Source: Paulinella micropora (Eukaryota > Cercozoa > Imbricatea > Euglyphida > Paulinellidae). From it: a stretch of DNA of 37,500 nt. Position numbers and translations under genes: made by a program. Positions 28,845-37,500 of this stretch are shown here, one piece after another (the first letter of the stretch is position 1; each line of letters begins with the position of its first letter). The notes beneath the pieces are model-generated. The model did no database searches. It saw nothing but the letters and a program-made list of their open reading frames with translations, and had not been told where the DNA came from. The DNA lies in NCBI GenBank assembly GCA_019918135.1, contig WBZZ01006431.1, forward strand, positions 1 to 37,500, written 5' to 3'.

Positions 28845-29480
28845 ATGGACGTACTCGTCGGTGACCTCAGCACAATCATTCTTTCTTATTTGGGACCTGG
28901 AGAAATCGCAGCAGTCATCGCGTATCTAAAGGCAGAGGGTGCGTTTGTTTATGACCTCCACCGAAGCAGAGCAGCAAAAAAACGCAAAATAGAATCTCTC
29001 GGACGTCGTCTCCAGCCTTTTCTACAGTCTGTCTTCAATTTTAAAAAAGACTGCCAAAGCAACAGTTCTAAACGTATCATCAACTTAGTGGCTGCTAAAG
29101 CAGGCCAGATTTGCTACGAGTGCCCGAATCCTGTGGATCGCTACACGGTGAAAGGTCCCGTGACTTATCCTCAACATTCCGATCTTTTGTGCCCTGAGCA
29201 TACCTTTTCTAAAAATCGCGATAATTTATACAGCAACCAAGGTTTCCGTCGGGCTGTTGGTTTCACTACTTGGTCTACTGAAGTCAGCACTGTTTATACG
29301 ACTGATATACATCTGCGTTTACTCTTCATCGGGAGTTTAACGAACAAGTACAAAGAGCTCGGCTACATCATATTTCGGTACAAAGGGTTCCGTTACTTCT
29401 GGCGCGAAGGAGTCGACGCTGTAAAAATTGCATTAGCTTCTTCGTTCGACAAAACAAAGTACATCACTTATCACCCATGA
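28845..29480 (+). CDS. F-box-like protein with a possible zinc site, unknown
   Basis: I start this gene at ATG 28845 (MDVLVGDL); the upstream ATG at 28779 lies within the shared promoter-like motif. The first 25 residues (LSTIILSYLGPGEIAAVIAYL) resemble the short helical F-box-like heads of some giant-virus proteins. A central ICYECPNP with a later LLCPEHTF could bind zinc. The C-terminal third is aromatic and basic (YIIFRYKGFRYFWREGVD). Its stop overlaps the next start as ATGA. Apart from the F-box resemblance, which is weak, I recognise no family. The frame is intact. Confidence 0.55.
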   Translation: MDVLVGDLSTIILSYLGPGEIAAVIAYLKAEGAFVYDLHRSRAAKKRKIESLGRRLQPFLQSVFNFKKDCQSNSSKRIINLVAAKAGQICYECPNPVDRYTVKGPVTYPQHSDLLCPEHTFSKNRDNLYSNQGFRRAVGFTTWSTEVSTVYTTDIHLRLLFIGSLTNKYKELGYIIFRYKGFRYFWREGVDAVKIALASSFDKTKYITYHP

Positions 29481-29925
29481 ACAACATCGCTTGTTGGTAC
29501 TGTTGCCACAAGTTACCCGCCACGGTAAAGAATGGGGATTACCTGTTCTGCTACGAGGAGACGAATTGACGATGCATGGTTACTTTTGTTCACCTCCTTG
29601 CACTCTGGCTTTCGTCGAAGAAATGACAAACGAGCATGAGCAAAGCCGAGCTCGAGGTTTATTGTACATCTACATGCGTGTAAATCACCGTGCTGAAATC
29701 TTCGAGCCAGCTCCGTCTCGCTACAAGCTCGTGATGTTCGGAGGAGATTTGACAATTGAACAATTCCGGGCCGTCGGAGGTGTGCGACCGTACACAACTA
29801 AACCGAAAGAGGCAAGACTGAGTGCTCACACTCATCACCTGACGGCTCGGAAAAGTCGTAAGTTTAAGGTTACCAGACTAGCTGAGAGGTGTGGATTCAA
29901 AATTAGAAAGTTAGAACATGTTTAA
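29477..29925 (+). pseudogene. VLTF3-like viral late transcription factor, frameshifted
   Basis: ATG 29477 encodes ACWYCCHKLP, a zinc-site head, but this frame ends near 29569. A second frame, open from 29491 to 29925, gives MHGYFCSPPCTLAFVEE and then APSRYKLVMFGGDLTIEQFR. The order CxxC, FCSxxC, and AP-R...FGG...I-FR is the signature of poxvirus late transcription factor 3 homologues found across nucleocytoplasmic large DNA viruses. The two halves lie in different frames, so a small indel between about 29540 and 29570 breaks the gene. The C-terminus is basic (ARKSRKFKVTRL). It overlaps the upstream gene by four bases and converges closely on the SET gene. Confidence 0.65.
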
Positions 29926-29936
29926 TTAAATACATT

Positions 29937-31847
29937 TTACGTTTTCTGTTTTTTGAGCGCTGGAGCTTCGGAGTCTGACTTGTCTAGATCAATAGAACCA
30001 GTTGATAGCTCTTCGTCTTCCTCTTCGTCTTCGTCTTCCTCTTCGTCTTCGTCTTCATCTTCCTCTTCGTCTTCGGCTTCCGCTATCTGTGGAACAGGGA
30101 AAGGTGTGTTTACAGTTGTACCTACTCTTGTTTTTAGCCATAAGTTCAAAACATCTGCTGAGCAATTCTTGATGTCAAGCACACTGTCTTCTGTCTCCAG
30201 TTCGTACCATGTGAAGAGTTCTTTTCCCTTAGGGATATATTTTATAGGAACCAACCCTATATTCGTGTATACAACATTCACGTTTTCGAGAAGTCTTCTG
30301 CGTTTGGCTTTGTCGTTTATGTTATCTCCTTGTTTCCAATAGAAGTTGATCAATCCTATCCAGTTACTCAATGAACTGTATCGCATGTCCACCATGACGG
30401 GATGCTCTTCGTGTTGGGCTCCTTTCGCAAAAAACTCCTTTGAGCAGAACGGCCCTCCGGATTGGTTGCAATTTTCGATTTAAGCGTACATTGGTTGAAT
30501 GGTATCGTCGGGACCATACACTTTATGCAAATCCTCCAAAGTACGACCTATTCCCCCGACGTGTATTCCCATATCTTGGTTTTTTCTGATGTCTTTTTTT
30601 GCAAATACCCCTTTTCCGAATATCGGTGAATTTTTCACTTCTACGAGTTCACTTTCAAACATGTTTCTGTCACATGCGAGACCAACCAGAGAGCCTCTCA
30701 TATAAGCTTCTTTGTGCAGGTGTTCCGTGAGAACGACATTGTTCCTGATTTTGTATCTTTGAAGCTGAGTGCTCGGATGCTGTTCCACAACAGACTCTAG
30801 AAATTGAGCAACTTGGTCGTTTGAGAAGTGATTACGCATGTTTTGTTTGCATTCAGAGCAGCATGTGCTCCCTGCAGCCGTTGCGACCAAACCATCAACT
30901 GCTTTGTAGCATTGTCTACACATGAATCTTGTGCCATTGTTTTCTCGTGCCACTCTTTGGTACACGTTCTTGATAGGGGGCACAGCTTTTTCAGACGCGA
31001 GCACCAGTTCTGTGTATGCCTTTATAGCTCGCTCTCGTTTAGGAAATTGTAACCCTGGGTACGAGGGATGTTTTTCACTCTTAAGAACTGCCATAATCTT
31101 GGCAATTTGAGCTTTTTGGTCCACTTGTATACCAGATCCTAGGAAACTTGAAGCATTTAGGCTTTCTTGGTAAGTTCCACGTTTGTACTTTGGACCGTAG
31201 TACACCATCAGTTGATCGCCTTTCTTTATGGGAGAAATTGTGACAATGAAGTTTTGTTGAAAAGCACAATTTGGTTTGAAAAATGCACGAGGCCTAGCCG
31301 GATTCGGTACTGGCTCGTTTACCATCATGGCAATGTCAAGTCCTCTGAACGGAATTTTTGCTGTTGTCTTCGTTTCAGTGCGACTTGTTTCTCTACCCGT
31401 CTTATCATATTTGATACGGATTTCTGTTGCTGGATAATCAGCTTCGTCTTCTGTGTTGTGATAACGATAAGATGTTTTAACAACAGTTCCGTAGGTGTAA
31501 TAATCCTCTCCTGTCACATGTTCGATATCAATAAAGGCAGGGCCAAGTAACGGCAAAAATGTTTTGACTGACATATCTCTGTTAGCGTACACAGAACGTC
31601 CTGCAACAGGATGTACTTTCACATCCAAACCTGCACGTTCCCACGACCAGTATTGGTTCACTCGATCGTACATGGGCAGAAGAACTTCGAATTTCATTTG
31701 ACGTTTCCGATATTTCAGTCCTCCACTTGCTGGTATAGGGTCTAGCGGAACCTCTGCTGGTTCGTTTGCTTTCTGTTCATTCTCTTGTTGTTGCGGTTGT
31801 TGTGCTTGCGGTTGTTTTTGTTCTTGCGCTTGTTGTTCGTCGCTCAT
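29937..31847 (-). pseudogene. Double-SET-domain protein with internal TAA and acidic tail
   Basis: ATG 31847 (MSDEQQAQEQK, a Gln-rich head) is preferred to the longer frame from 32015, whose first 56 codons look like a leader. A first SET-like region has AGRSVYANRDM, FKPNCAFQQN and QLMVYYGPKYKRG. A Cys cluster (CRQCYKAV, CCSEC) lies between the two SET regions, as in SET proteins with zinc insertions. The second SET begins SPIFGKGVFAKKDI and is cut by TAA at 30480-30482. The same frame continues with GLINFYWKQGDN, NVNVVYTN and IPKGKELFTWYE, the normal second half. It then ends in a long Glu/Asp run and a basic KKQK. Lysine methylation of histones or viral proteins is the family role. Only the first SET would be complete if translation stops at the TAA. 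Confidence 0.65.
30002..30076. repeat. Triplet-rich tract encoding the acidic tail
   Basis: TCTTCGTCTTCC-type triplets on the plus strand encode an almost unbroken Glu/Asp run on the minus strand. The plus-strand poly-Ser frame is its shadow. Confidence 0.8.
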
Positions 31848-31999
31848 GGGAAAGAACTTTTGGTTTCTGCTACAGTCTAAAAGTTTTTTTTGATGCACGG
31901 GAGCGGTAAGTGCAAAAAGAATAACTAGGTTGCAAAGAAACTTTTTTGTCTGCATATTTTTCGTATAAAAAGGAAACGTGCTGTGCAATAGCAGCTCAC

Positions 32000-32300
32000 G
32001 AAGTTGAATGTTCACCGAGAATGGTCATTTCAAAGTTGTGGATGCTTTTCAAGGATTTTTTATGTCCTGAACTGGGTGAATACCGCTTCTGTCATGCGCG
32101 GGCCGGCCGGTACGTGTAAAAAAAGTGAAAAGGTGAATGGAAGTAGCTAATGTGAAGAAACCGTACATGTTAAAAAAAACCAAAGTGTGGGTGTGTTTCT
32201 TCAGTGAAAAAGATTCACAATTTTCGAAACCGCGACGTTGTACGTTATCTAGCGGCCGAGAACGGTGACTTCAAAGTTGCAAGTTGCACAGCTGTCAAAA
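32000..32300 (+). pseudogene. Ankyrin-repeat remnants
   Basis: Two plus-strand stretches, 32013-32041 and 32256-32285, are near-identical direct repeats (core CGAGAAYGGTSAYTTCAAAG). The second reads VRYLAAENGDFKV in frame, the start of an ankyrin repeat; the first reads ENGHFKVVDA. Both frames stop within a short distance. They look like relics of an ankyrin-repeat gene located between the SET gene and the next ORF. Between them lie GGGCCGGC at 32100-32107 and AT-rich promoter-like DNA. Confidence 0.5.
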
Positions 32301-32431
32301 AATCCTAAAATTGCGATGGGCGTGTTTACCAAAGTTTTGTGGACGGATTTGGCAGAAACGCACACAAAGTTCATTCTGAAGCATGGTGGAAGTGGTTCTA
32401 TGTTATTTCTTTTGTGTTTCGTGTGCAGAAC

Positions 32432-33772
32432 ATGCAAGTACAACTTAGCGAACACCAAGTTGCTGCAAAGCTGGCTGCACTCGCGCGCCTCCCATTATAC
32501 AACATCCCCGAACCAACTGCAAATGCTGTTATGTTGGAGAACCAACGTCTTCCTGATCTTCCGACCCAGCGTGATGCCATGCTCGCCTCGGTCGCGCTGC
32601 TGTTTGGCGGATGCGACAACGTCGTCATGGCGCTCATGCTATTTGTCGCTGGTGGCGCTTGCGATGGTTATCTTCAGTTTTGTTTTGACAACGACCTCTC
32701 GATTCTTTTCTTACAACTCATTTTATCAAGTGCGGTTGTTGCTCCACCATGTCGTCTCTTCAGACTTGTCGTGGCTCAAGCCTTCGTTTGTAGACATGTC
32801 ATCGCCACGGACAATGGCCTCTTCGACAATCTAGCAATCATGAATTATCTAGCTTATGCTGCTTCAGATGACATCATTCGTGTTATTCATCGATATGAAA
32901 CTGTTACTCGCAGAACATATTTGGGAGTTCCATCATCATTTGCTTTTGCGTGTCATTATGGAAATCATGCCACTGCATGTCTTTTGCTTGGTCTTGGTAT
33001 GCATGATATTTTCACTACTGATGCTGATGACGAAGATGAGAATGATGGTGTGCTTACATTAGTGCGGTCTAGGAAACTAACATGGTTGGAGAAGATAAAT
33101 TTGTTAGAAAGGGTAGTTCTGCTGCCTGCTGTTGATGATACTCACCTTTTTTCAGCATTTCATTGGCTGAAAGAGAAAGTTGTATTAGCTGCTGATTATT
33201 CTAACAAAGCTAATCTTATGAGAGTTTTGTTGTCTTCACTACCTCGTCTTGTATTACCTCACACCATACCTGATCATCATCTTTTTGAATTGAGGAGTGA
33301 TTGTGTGATGGCGTTTAGTGTTAATCGTGGTTTGCTTTATCCTGAATTGAGTTTTGTGTATCTTATGGCGAATGCTCAATTGATATCACAATGTGATGGA
33401 AGATGGAGTATGGCATCTTATATGACTTGTTTATATCAGTCAATTCTTTCAACTCACAACAACGTTCGAAATGTTTTATCTTGTATTATTCATGGTGCTT
33501 TGTATAGATGGTTGTTGGATGGTCTCATCAGCATTGTGCAAGCATATGCAGTATATGATGAATTTTCAAATGATTTTTCATATCAATGCGCCGCATGTGT
33601 TCAAATCTCCGCCTTGGGGGATCGGCTTCTCCGAGGATCGACTCCGCCTCCCATGCCAGAGTGCTGCGAGGACGAGCATGGTCATTACATAGCACCAGAA
33701 GGCTTTGTGTTCAACAAGGAGGTGGCGGAGGTGGAAGAAGAAGACGAAGAAATGGACACCGACGAAGATTAG
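32432..33772 (+). CDS. 446-aa protein of unknown function with acidic C-terminus
   Basis: ATG 32432 (MQVQLSEHQVAAKLAALARL) begins an intact frame of 446 residues. The body is helical and hydrophobic, with paired-helix segments such as DAMLASVALLFGGCDNVVMAL and SFAFACHYGNHATACLLLGLGM. The latter resembles a degenerate ankyrin unit, consistent with ankyrin remnants just upstream. A cysteine-containing region (YQCAACVQ, PECCEDEHGHY) and a strongly acidic end (EVEEEDEEMDTDED) follow. Base composition becomes AT-rich after about 32850 and GC-rich again near 33590, so the gene is patchy. A divergent viral ankyrin-type protein is the best guess; family not confirmed. Confidence 0.5.
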   Translation: MQVQLSEHQVAAKLAALARLPLYNIPEPTANAVMLENQRLPDLPTQRDAMLASVALLFGGCDNVVMALMLFVAGGACDGYLQFCFDNDLSILFLQLILSSAVVAPPCRLFRLVVAQAFVCRHVIATDNGLFDNLAIMNYLAYAASDDIIRVIHRYETVTRRTYLGVPSSFAFACHYGNHATACLLLGLGMHDIFTTDADDEDENDGVLTLVRSRKLTWLEKINLLERVVLLPAVDDTHLFSAFHWLKEKVVLAADYSNKANLMRVLLSSLPRLVLPHTIPDHHLFELRSDCVMAFSVNRGLLYPELSFVYLMANAQLISQCDGRWSMASYMTCLYQSILSTHNNVRNVLSCIIHGALYRWLLDGLISIVQAYAVYDEFSNDFSYQCAACVQISALGDRLLRGSTPPPMPECCEDEHGHYIAPEGFVFNKEVAEVEEEDEEMDTDED

Positions 33773-34050
33773 ACACTCGACTTGACTCTTTGCGATGCTG
33801 CGATCTTTAGAATCCGCTCGTACAAATGATTAGAATTATTATATTCAAAATTAAAACATTTGTCTGGTCTTGTAAAAAATATATATATTTTGAGCTCTAA
33901 CCTACTGTATGTTACTTTAAATTTTATAGACCGGTTCCCGGTGATGTTCCCCTTAACCACTTTTCGTGGTATGTATAGGGAAGCTCATACGGATTTTGTG
34001 TGGAAGTTCACTTGAAACGTATATAAGCCCCGGGCCGGCCTGCCCACATC
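33773..34050. other. AT-rich spacer with TATA box
   Basis: This spacer has no gene and includes runs such as AATATATATATTTTG. Near its end TATATAAG (34020-34027) and GGGCCGGC (34032-34039) precede ATG 34051 by about 25 and 12 bases. It probably marks the right edge of the viral cluster. Confidence 0.45.
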
Positions 34051-34407
34051 ATGGCGCCAAACCTACGTGTTCACACCTATCTCAGTTCTCAGCTCACACT
34101 GCACCAAATGCATCCCACTTTGTTGCATCATCTACGTAAAACACAAATAGGCATATACATTCTGAAATTTTTGCTCTATCCAACAAAAACATTTTGGCAG
34201 CGGCAACCCTATGAAACGGATCCATATAGTCGACAGTATGCACCTGTCTGGCTAAGAGACGATGCAGAATTTTGGGATTCAAGAATTAAGCAGGGGAACA
34301 AGAGATATGAACCTTTCACGATTCAATCTGTTCCACGAAGATTGCTTAATTTCCCGTTTGACTTATGGACGGTGAGAAATGTATTTAGAGTAATGTTTTC
34401 GCTTTAG
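34051..34407 (+). CDS. 118-aa hypothetical protein behind a TATA box
   Basis: ATG 34051 follows TATATAAG by about 24 bases. The product is soluble and basic, rich in Trp and Tyr in its middle (YPTKTFWQRQPYETDPYSRQY, WLRDDAEFWDSR). It has no cysteine cluster or signal peptide. The end (PFDLWTVRNVFRVMFSL) could be an intron read-through, since GACGGTGAGAAATG at about 34366-34379 resembles a donor site. No family is recognised. It may be viral, as it shares GGGCCGGC with the right-hand cluster, or host. Confidence 0.4.
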   Translation: MAPNLRVHTYLSSQLTLHQMHPTLLHHLRKTQIGIYILKFLLYPTKTFWQRQPYETDPYSRQYAPVWLRDDAEFWDSRIKQGNKRYEPFTIQSVPRRLLNFPFDLWTVRNVFRVMFSL

Positions 34408-35340
34408 TTGAATTGGCTCACATCGATCCTCTATGTGTTGGTGGACCTTTGGCTTAAGCCAAAGGGAGGGGATAAAGATCTATTCCTCTACCAGGAATCG
34501 TGGTTTCACACTCGCGAGAAAAGTAGAGGAAGCCAGGAAAACGTCAAAAACGACGGTATTCTTCTCCTTTCACTAGGACCAAAGGAGCCCGTGGCCTAAA
34601 TAGTAATTTTCTTGAAATGTTTTCAAAACCGATCCAAGGCTAATGTTGTTTCACGGTAAAGATCGTCGATGGTTATACGCAGTGGTTCAAGAAGCCAGTG
34701 CGACGAGATTCTGACGACGCATCGAGCTACGACTGGACGACCGCTGGACGGCGGCGGACCAACGAGCTCAAGATTCTGGCCCCGGTCAACAAGTGTTACG
34801 GGTCGCCCAGGATGGGCTTAACGAGACATTTTTACCTTTTAATTAATTTGAAGCAAAAATCTGAATAACTGGAACCTTTTCGATCGGGTGTTCTGGATGT
34901 CAGAGGAAGGCTTCAACTTATGATGTCGATTTTAAGGGGGACATAACTTAAGTAACGCGATAATATCACTTGCTCTAAGGTCTTTAAGTTGGTTTTCGAA
35001 GGCATCGCCTTGTAGTCTCGCCTCAGGAGAGAGGGGGATTGTTAAGACTCCGCGAGTCAAAAGTGATATTATTTTAACGTACATTAATACCTAGACCGGC
35101 GCTCTTACCGATTATTTAGGTTTTTGCTACGGCCACGTTGAAGGATTAGTGCCCGGTCGATTGTGCGTTTGCTCGGGTTACTCGACCACTAACACATTTT
35201 CGACCAGAAAATTTAGTGATCGAATAAACCGTATTCTTCGAGACTTCGTGGAGCAATTTATTAAATATTTCTGAGCAAACCATTACAGTCTGGGAAAGGT
35301 TCATGGTTTGTCGAACAATTATGGAAGGATATTTGATTTT
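34408..35340. other. Gene-poor region, possible retroelement remnant
   Basis: No convincing gene is seen. Around 34664-34800 a frame encodes about 45 residues (including GYTQWFKKPVRR), without a start or a recognised domain. At 35024-35041 the purine run AGGAGAGAGGGGGATTGTTA looks like a polypurine tract followed by an LTR-type TGTTA start, but no matching second LTR or 3' end was found. The call of an LTR fragment is only tentative. Confidence 0.3.
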
Positions 35341-35663
35341 CACACAGATTCAACTTCTGTCTTAGACAGATTTAATCTGTCTTGGATCGATACATAATGT
35401 TCAGACAGATTCAACTTCTGTCTTGGTTAGATACATAGTGTCTAGACAGAATGAACTTCTGTCTTAGACAGATACATAATGTCCAGATATGTACAGATTT
35501 AACTTCTGTCTAAAACAGATGCAATCTGCCTTGAATAGATACATGCTTTTCAGACAGATTCAACTTATACCTGAGACAGATGCAACTTTTGTCTGAGACA
35601 TATATCTGTCTTGACATATATTCTGTCCTGGACAGATAATATCTGTCTTAGACAGATAATAAA
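35341..35663. repeat. Minisatellite of CAGACAGATTCAACTTCTGTC units
   Basis: Degenerate units of roughly 55-65 bases contain CAGATTCAACTTCTGTCT, AGACAGAT and GATACATAATGT. At least five partial units are visible. Because CAGACAGA and TCTGTCT are complementary, each unit can fold back. No coding role is apparent. Confidence 0.75.
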
Positions 35664-36112
35664 CGACCCGTAGTGCCTTATCTAATGAGTCCAGGTGTTT
35701 AATTTGTTTAGTAAAGTATCCTTTTCTCAATGTTGAAGCGAGTGGTCCGGGAAAGGGCCCTATGGCCAGTCGCATGCGAAGGAAGGGATTTCTTATTTTC
35801 ATAAAGATGGATTCGGAATTCATGATTGCGCATAATGTCAAACCGAAAGGCCATTGGAAAAGCCGTCGCCCGAGGGTCAACAGTGACGCAAGAAGAGCGA
35901 AAGGCTCGACCACAGTGTCACATGCACGAAGATTTGACGAAGTCGACGCCTCAGCCTTCGTTGCGCATGCGGTGGCTGCGACAGCTCTGAAACACCAACA
36001 TCCACGAGAGTAAAAAACAAGGAGATCTCTAGAGTGTACATGTACAACACTTTTTCTAGTTTTTACAACGAAACGACAAAAATACAGTCTGACCGTGCAC
36101 AGACCTGTCAGA
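35664..36112. other. Spacer before the secreted-protein gene
   Basis: Open frames on both strands overlap here, and none has domain support. The plus frame at 35762-36013 (83 codons) is basic and the minus frame runs into the minisatellite. I regard both as chance. The region should contain the 3' end of the minus-strand secreted-protein transcript. Confidence 0.35.
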
Positions 36113-36635
36113 TCAGCACTTGCACGGGGAGGTGCTCCCATAGCAATAGCAAGCGTATTTGTAAATCGCATCAATAGTATAGACACTGCAAGAACTGCCG
36201 CTGTTGTCTTTGAGAAAAATTTGGTTGTTCGGATACTTGCATCCTGGCTCACCGTAGAAGGTCACTTGCGCCCCGCCAGAAAGGTGCAGGTCACCGCGAA
36301 CCGACTGAAACTTGACACCATTGTCTGTTCCATTGATATTGGTGCAGGCATCAGGAACTCCCCAAGTGGTTGGGTAGTTGCCATGACAATCACATGGTTG
36401 ACCCGGCGAGAACAACCACCGCCAGTTGTCTCCAGATCCTGCAAAATGCCGTCAATTCACGTGAAGAGTTGAAGAAAGTAAGAAACTCGCAGCAAAAACC
36501 TGGTGGGTCTGTTGGCAGTCTTGGCCATGCAATCTTAAGCTTGTCATTTAGGGCTTCCTTGTCAACCAGCCCGTCGTTTACAGGTCGCGCGTTGGCGCCA
36601 AGAGCAACTAGAGCAAGGAGGGCTTGGTGCAACAT
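36113..36635 (-). CDS. Secreted cysteine-rich protein, two exons
   Basis: Exon 1 (36635-36500) starts with a signal peptide (MLHQALLALVALGANA) and a short pro-like stretch. A 61-base intron (36499-36439) begins GTTTTTG and ends TTTTGCAG. Exon 2 (36438-36113) continues in phase and completes a 153-residue protein. Splicing replaces a frame that would stop early and joins two separately open frames. The mature part has about ten cysteines, including CDCH, DACTN, PGCKY, SSCSV and YACYC, with a VTFYGEPGC-like strand. It is probably extracellular and disulphide-bonded, as in many small fungal-type secreted proteins. No named family is recognised. It is the best evidence for host genes in the window. 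Confidence 0.65.
36439..36499 (-). other. Predicted 61-nt intron
   Basis: On the minus strand the donor is CAG|GTTTTTG and the acceptor TTTTGCAG|GATC. Removal keeps the frame across a split glycine codon. The donor is not the strongest consensus, so transcript data would settle it. Confidence 0.6.
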
Positions 36636-36834
36636 GATGTGAGTGGTTTTGGATTACGAGTATCAGCTGCTTGATTTTTGACCCTTTAATTTCTATGGTT
36701 ACCGAGCCACAATGGGTATGGAACCTGATTTTGCGGCAAAACAAATTTGTGAATTGATACGTAACTTATTGGGTATACCCCCAATTTTCCGTGAAACCAA
36801 ATTGAATCCGAAGTTTTGAGACATTTTAATGTGT

Positions 36835-37500
36835 ATATATTTTATATTTTTACATATGTATGTATGTATGTACATATGTACGTACGTATGTATGTATGTA
36901 TGTATGTATGTATGTATGTATATAATATATGTATGTACGTAAGTATGCATGTATGGACGTATGTATGTATCTATGTATGTATGTTGTATGTTTGCATGCA
37001 TGATGGATGTATGTATGTACATATGTATGTATGTACATGTATGTATTTATGCATTTATGTACATGTATGTATGTAACATACATATGTATGTACATATGTA
37101 TGTATGTATGTATGTATTTATGTGTGTATGTATATATTGTATATATGTATGTATGCATGTATGTACATATGTATGCATGTGTGTATGTATGTACATTATG
37201 TATGTATGTATGTCTAGTATGTATGTATGTATGTATGTATGTATGTATGCATGCATGCATACATGCATGCATGCATGCATGCATGCAGGCATGCATGCAA
37301 GTACTCATGTATGCATGTATGTACATATGTATGTATGTGTATGTACATATGTATGTATGTATGTATGTACATATGTATGCATGCATGTACGCATGTATGC
37401 ATACATACATGCAGGCATGCATGCATGCATGCATGTATGTATGTTATGTATGTTATGTAGTATGTATGTATGTACACACCTACATACCTACATACCTACC
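36835..37500. repeat. (TGTA)n / (TGCA)n tetranucleotide array
   Basis: From about 36835 to the window end the sequence is mostly ATGT, ATGC and ACAT tetramers with some variants, able to form many short palindromes. It encodes only repetitive Tyr-Val-Cys-Met or His-Thr-Tyr-Ile frames, which are artefacts. Confidence 0.9.

Noticed and set aside
29953..30342. Poly-serine plus-strand protein
   Set aside because: It is the antisense shadow of the Glu/Asp tail of the SET-domain gene.
35024..35041. LTR retrotransposon 3' end
   Set aside because: The purine run followed by TGTTA is suggestive, but no second LTR, no pol motifs and no clear CA end were found, so I do not list it as an element.
35560..36252. 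230-codon minus-strand ORF
   Set aside because: It overlaps the second exon of the spliced gene in another frame and runs into the minisatellite. No domain or signal supports it.
36816..37477. Tyr/Val/Cys or His/Thr repeat proteins at the right end
   Set aside because: They are translations of the tetranucleotide array on both strands.

Overview
This is eukaryotic DNA, probably from a microbial eukaryote. The evidence is a short GT-AG intron in a secreted-protein gene at the right end, APE-type LINE and tRNA-derived SINE retroelements, and very long simple-sequence tracts. The species cannot be named from the sequence; a fungus-like or algal/protist host would fit. Two virus-derived gene clusters are embedded, both decaying.

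Layout. 1-1408: tail of one ORF, then non-coding DNA. 1409-7516 and 23197-about 25565: an AT-rich Polinton-like virus / virophage-type cluster. It holds a trimeric fibre with an S74-type chaperone end, small membrane and basic proteins, an A32/FtsK-type packaging ATPase, a coiled-coil protein, an adenain-like protease and a penton-like minor capsid protein. No major capsid gene, polymerase or integrase is visible. Most genes carry frameshifts or stops, and the protease has lost its expected catalytic histidine.

7517-23196: a retroelement nest of about 15.7 kb sits inside the coiled-coil gene and is bounded by an imperfect 13-14 bp duplication. It holds LINE-A (nearly intact), LINE-B (more decayed), five full-length or near-full-length SINEs, one truncated SINE, and a 415-bp orphan element. 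All end in (TAT/ATT)n tails and share a related 3' sequence before the tail, so the SINEs appear to be parasites of these LINEs. Both LINE proteins end in a SUMO-interaction-like motif, an AT-hook and a PCNA-binding (PIP) motif. This is the most novel-looking system in the window.

About 25565-33780: a second, compositionally different viral cluster of nucleocytoplasmic-large-DNA-virus flavour. It holds small basic/core-like ORFs, a YqaJ/lambda-exonuclease recombinase, an F-box-like Cys protein overlapping a VLTF3-like late transcription factor, a double-SET protein with an internal TAA, ankyrin remnants and an unknown 446-aa protein. Shared motifs mark its intergenic regions.

34000-37500: probably host DNA, with a TATA-box ORF, a gene-poor stretch, a cagaca-type minisatellite, an intron-containing Cys-rich secreted protein and a long (TGTA/TGCA)n array.
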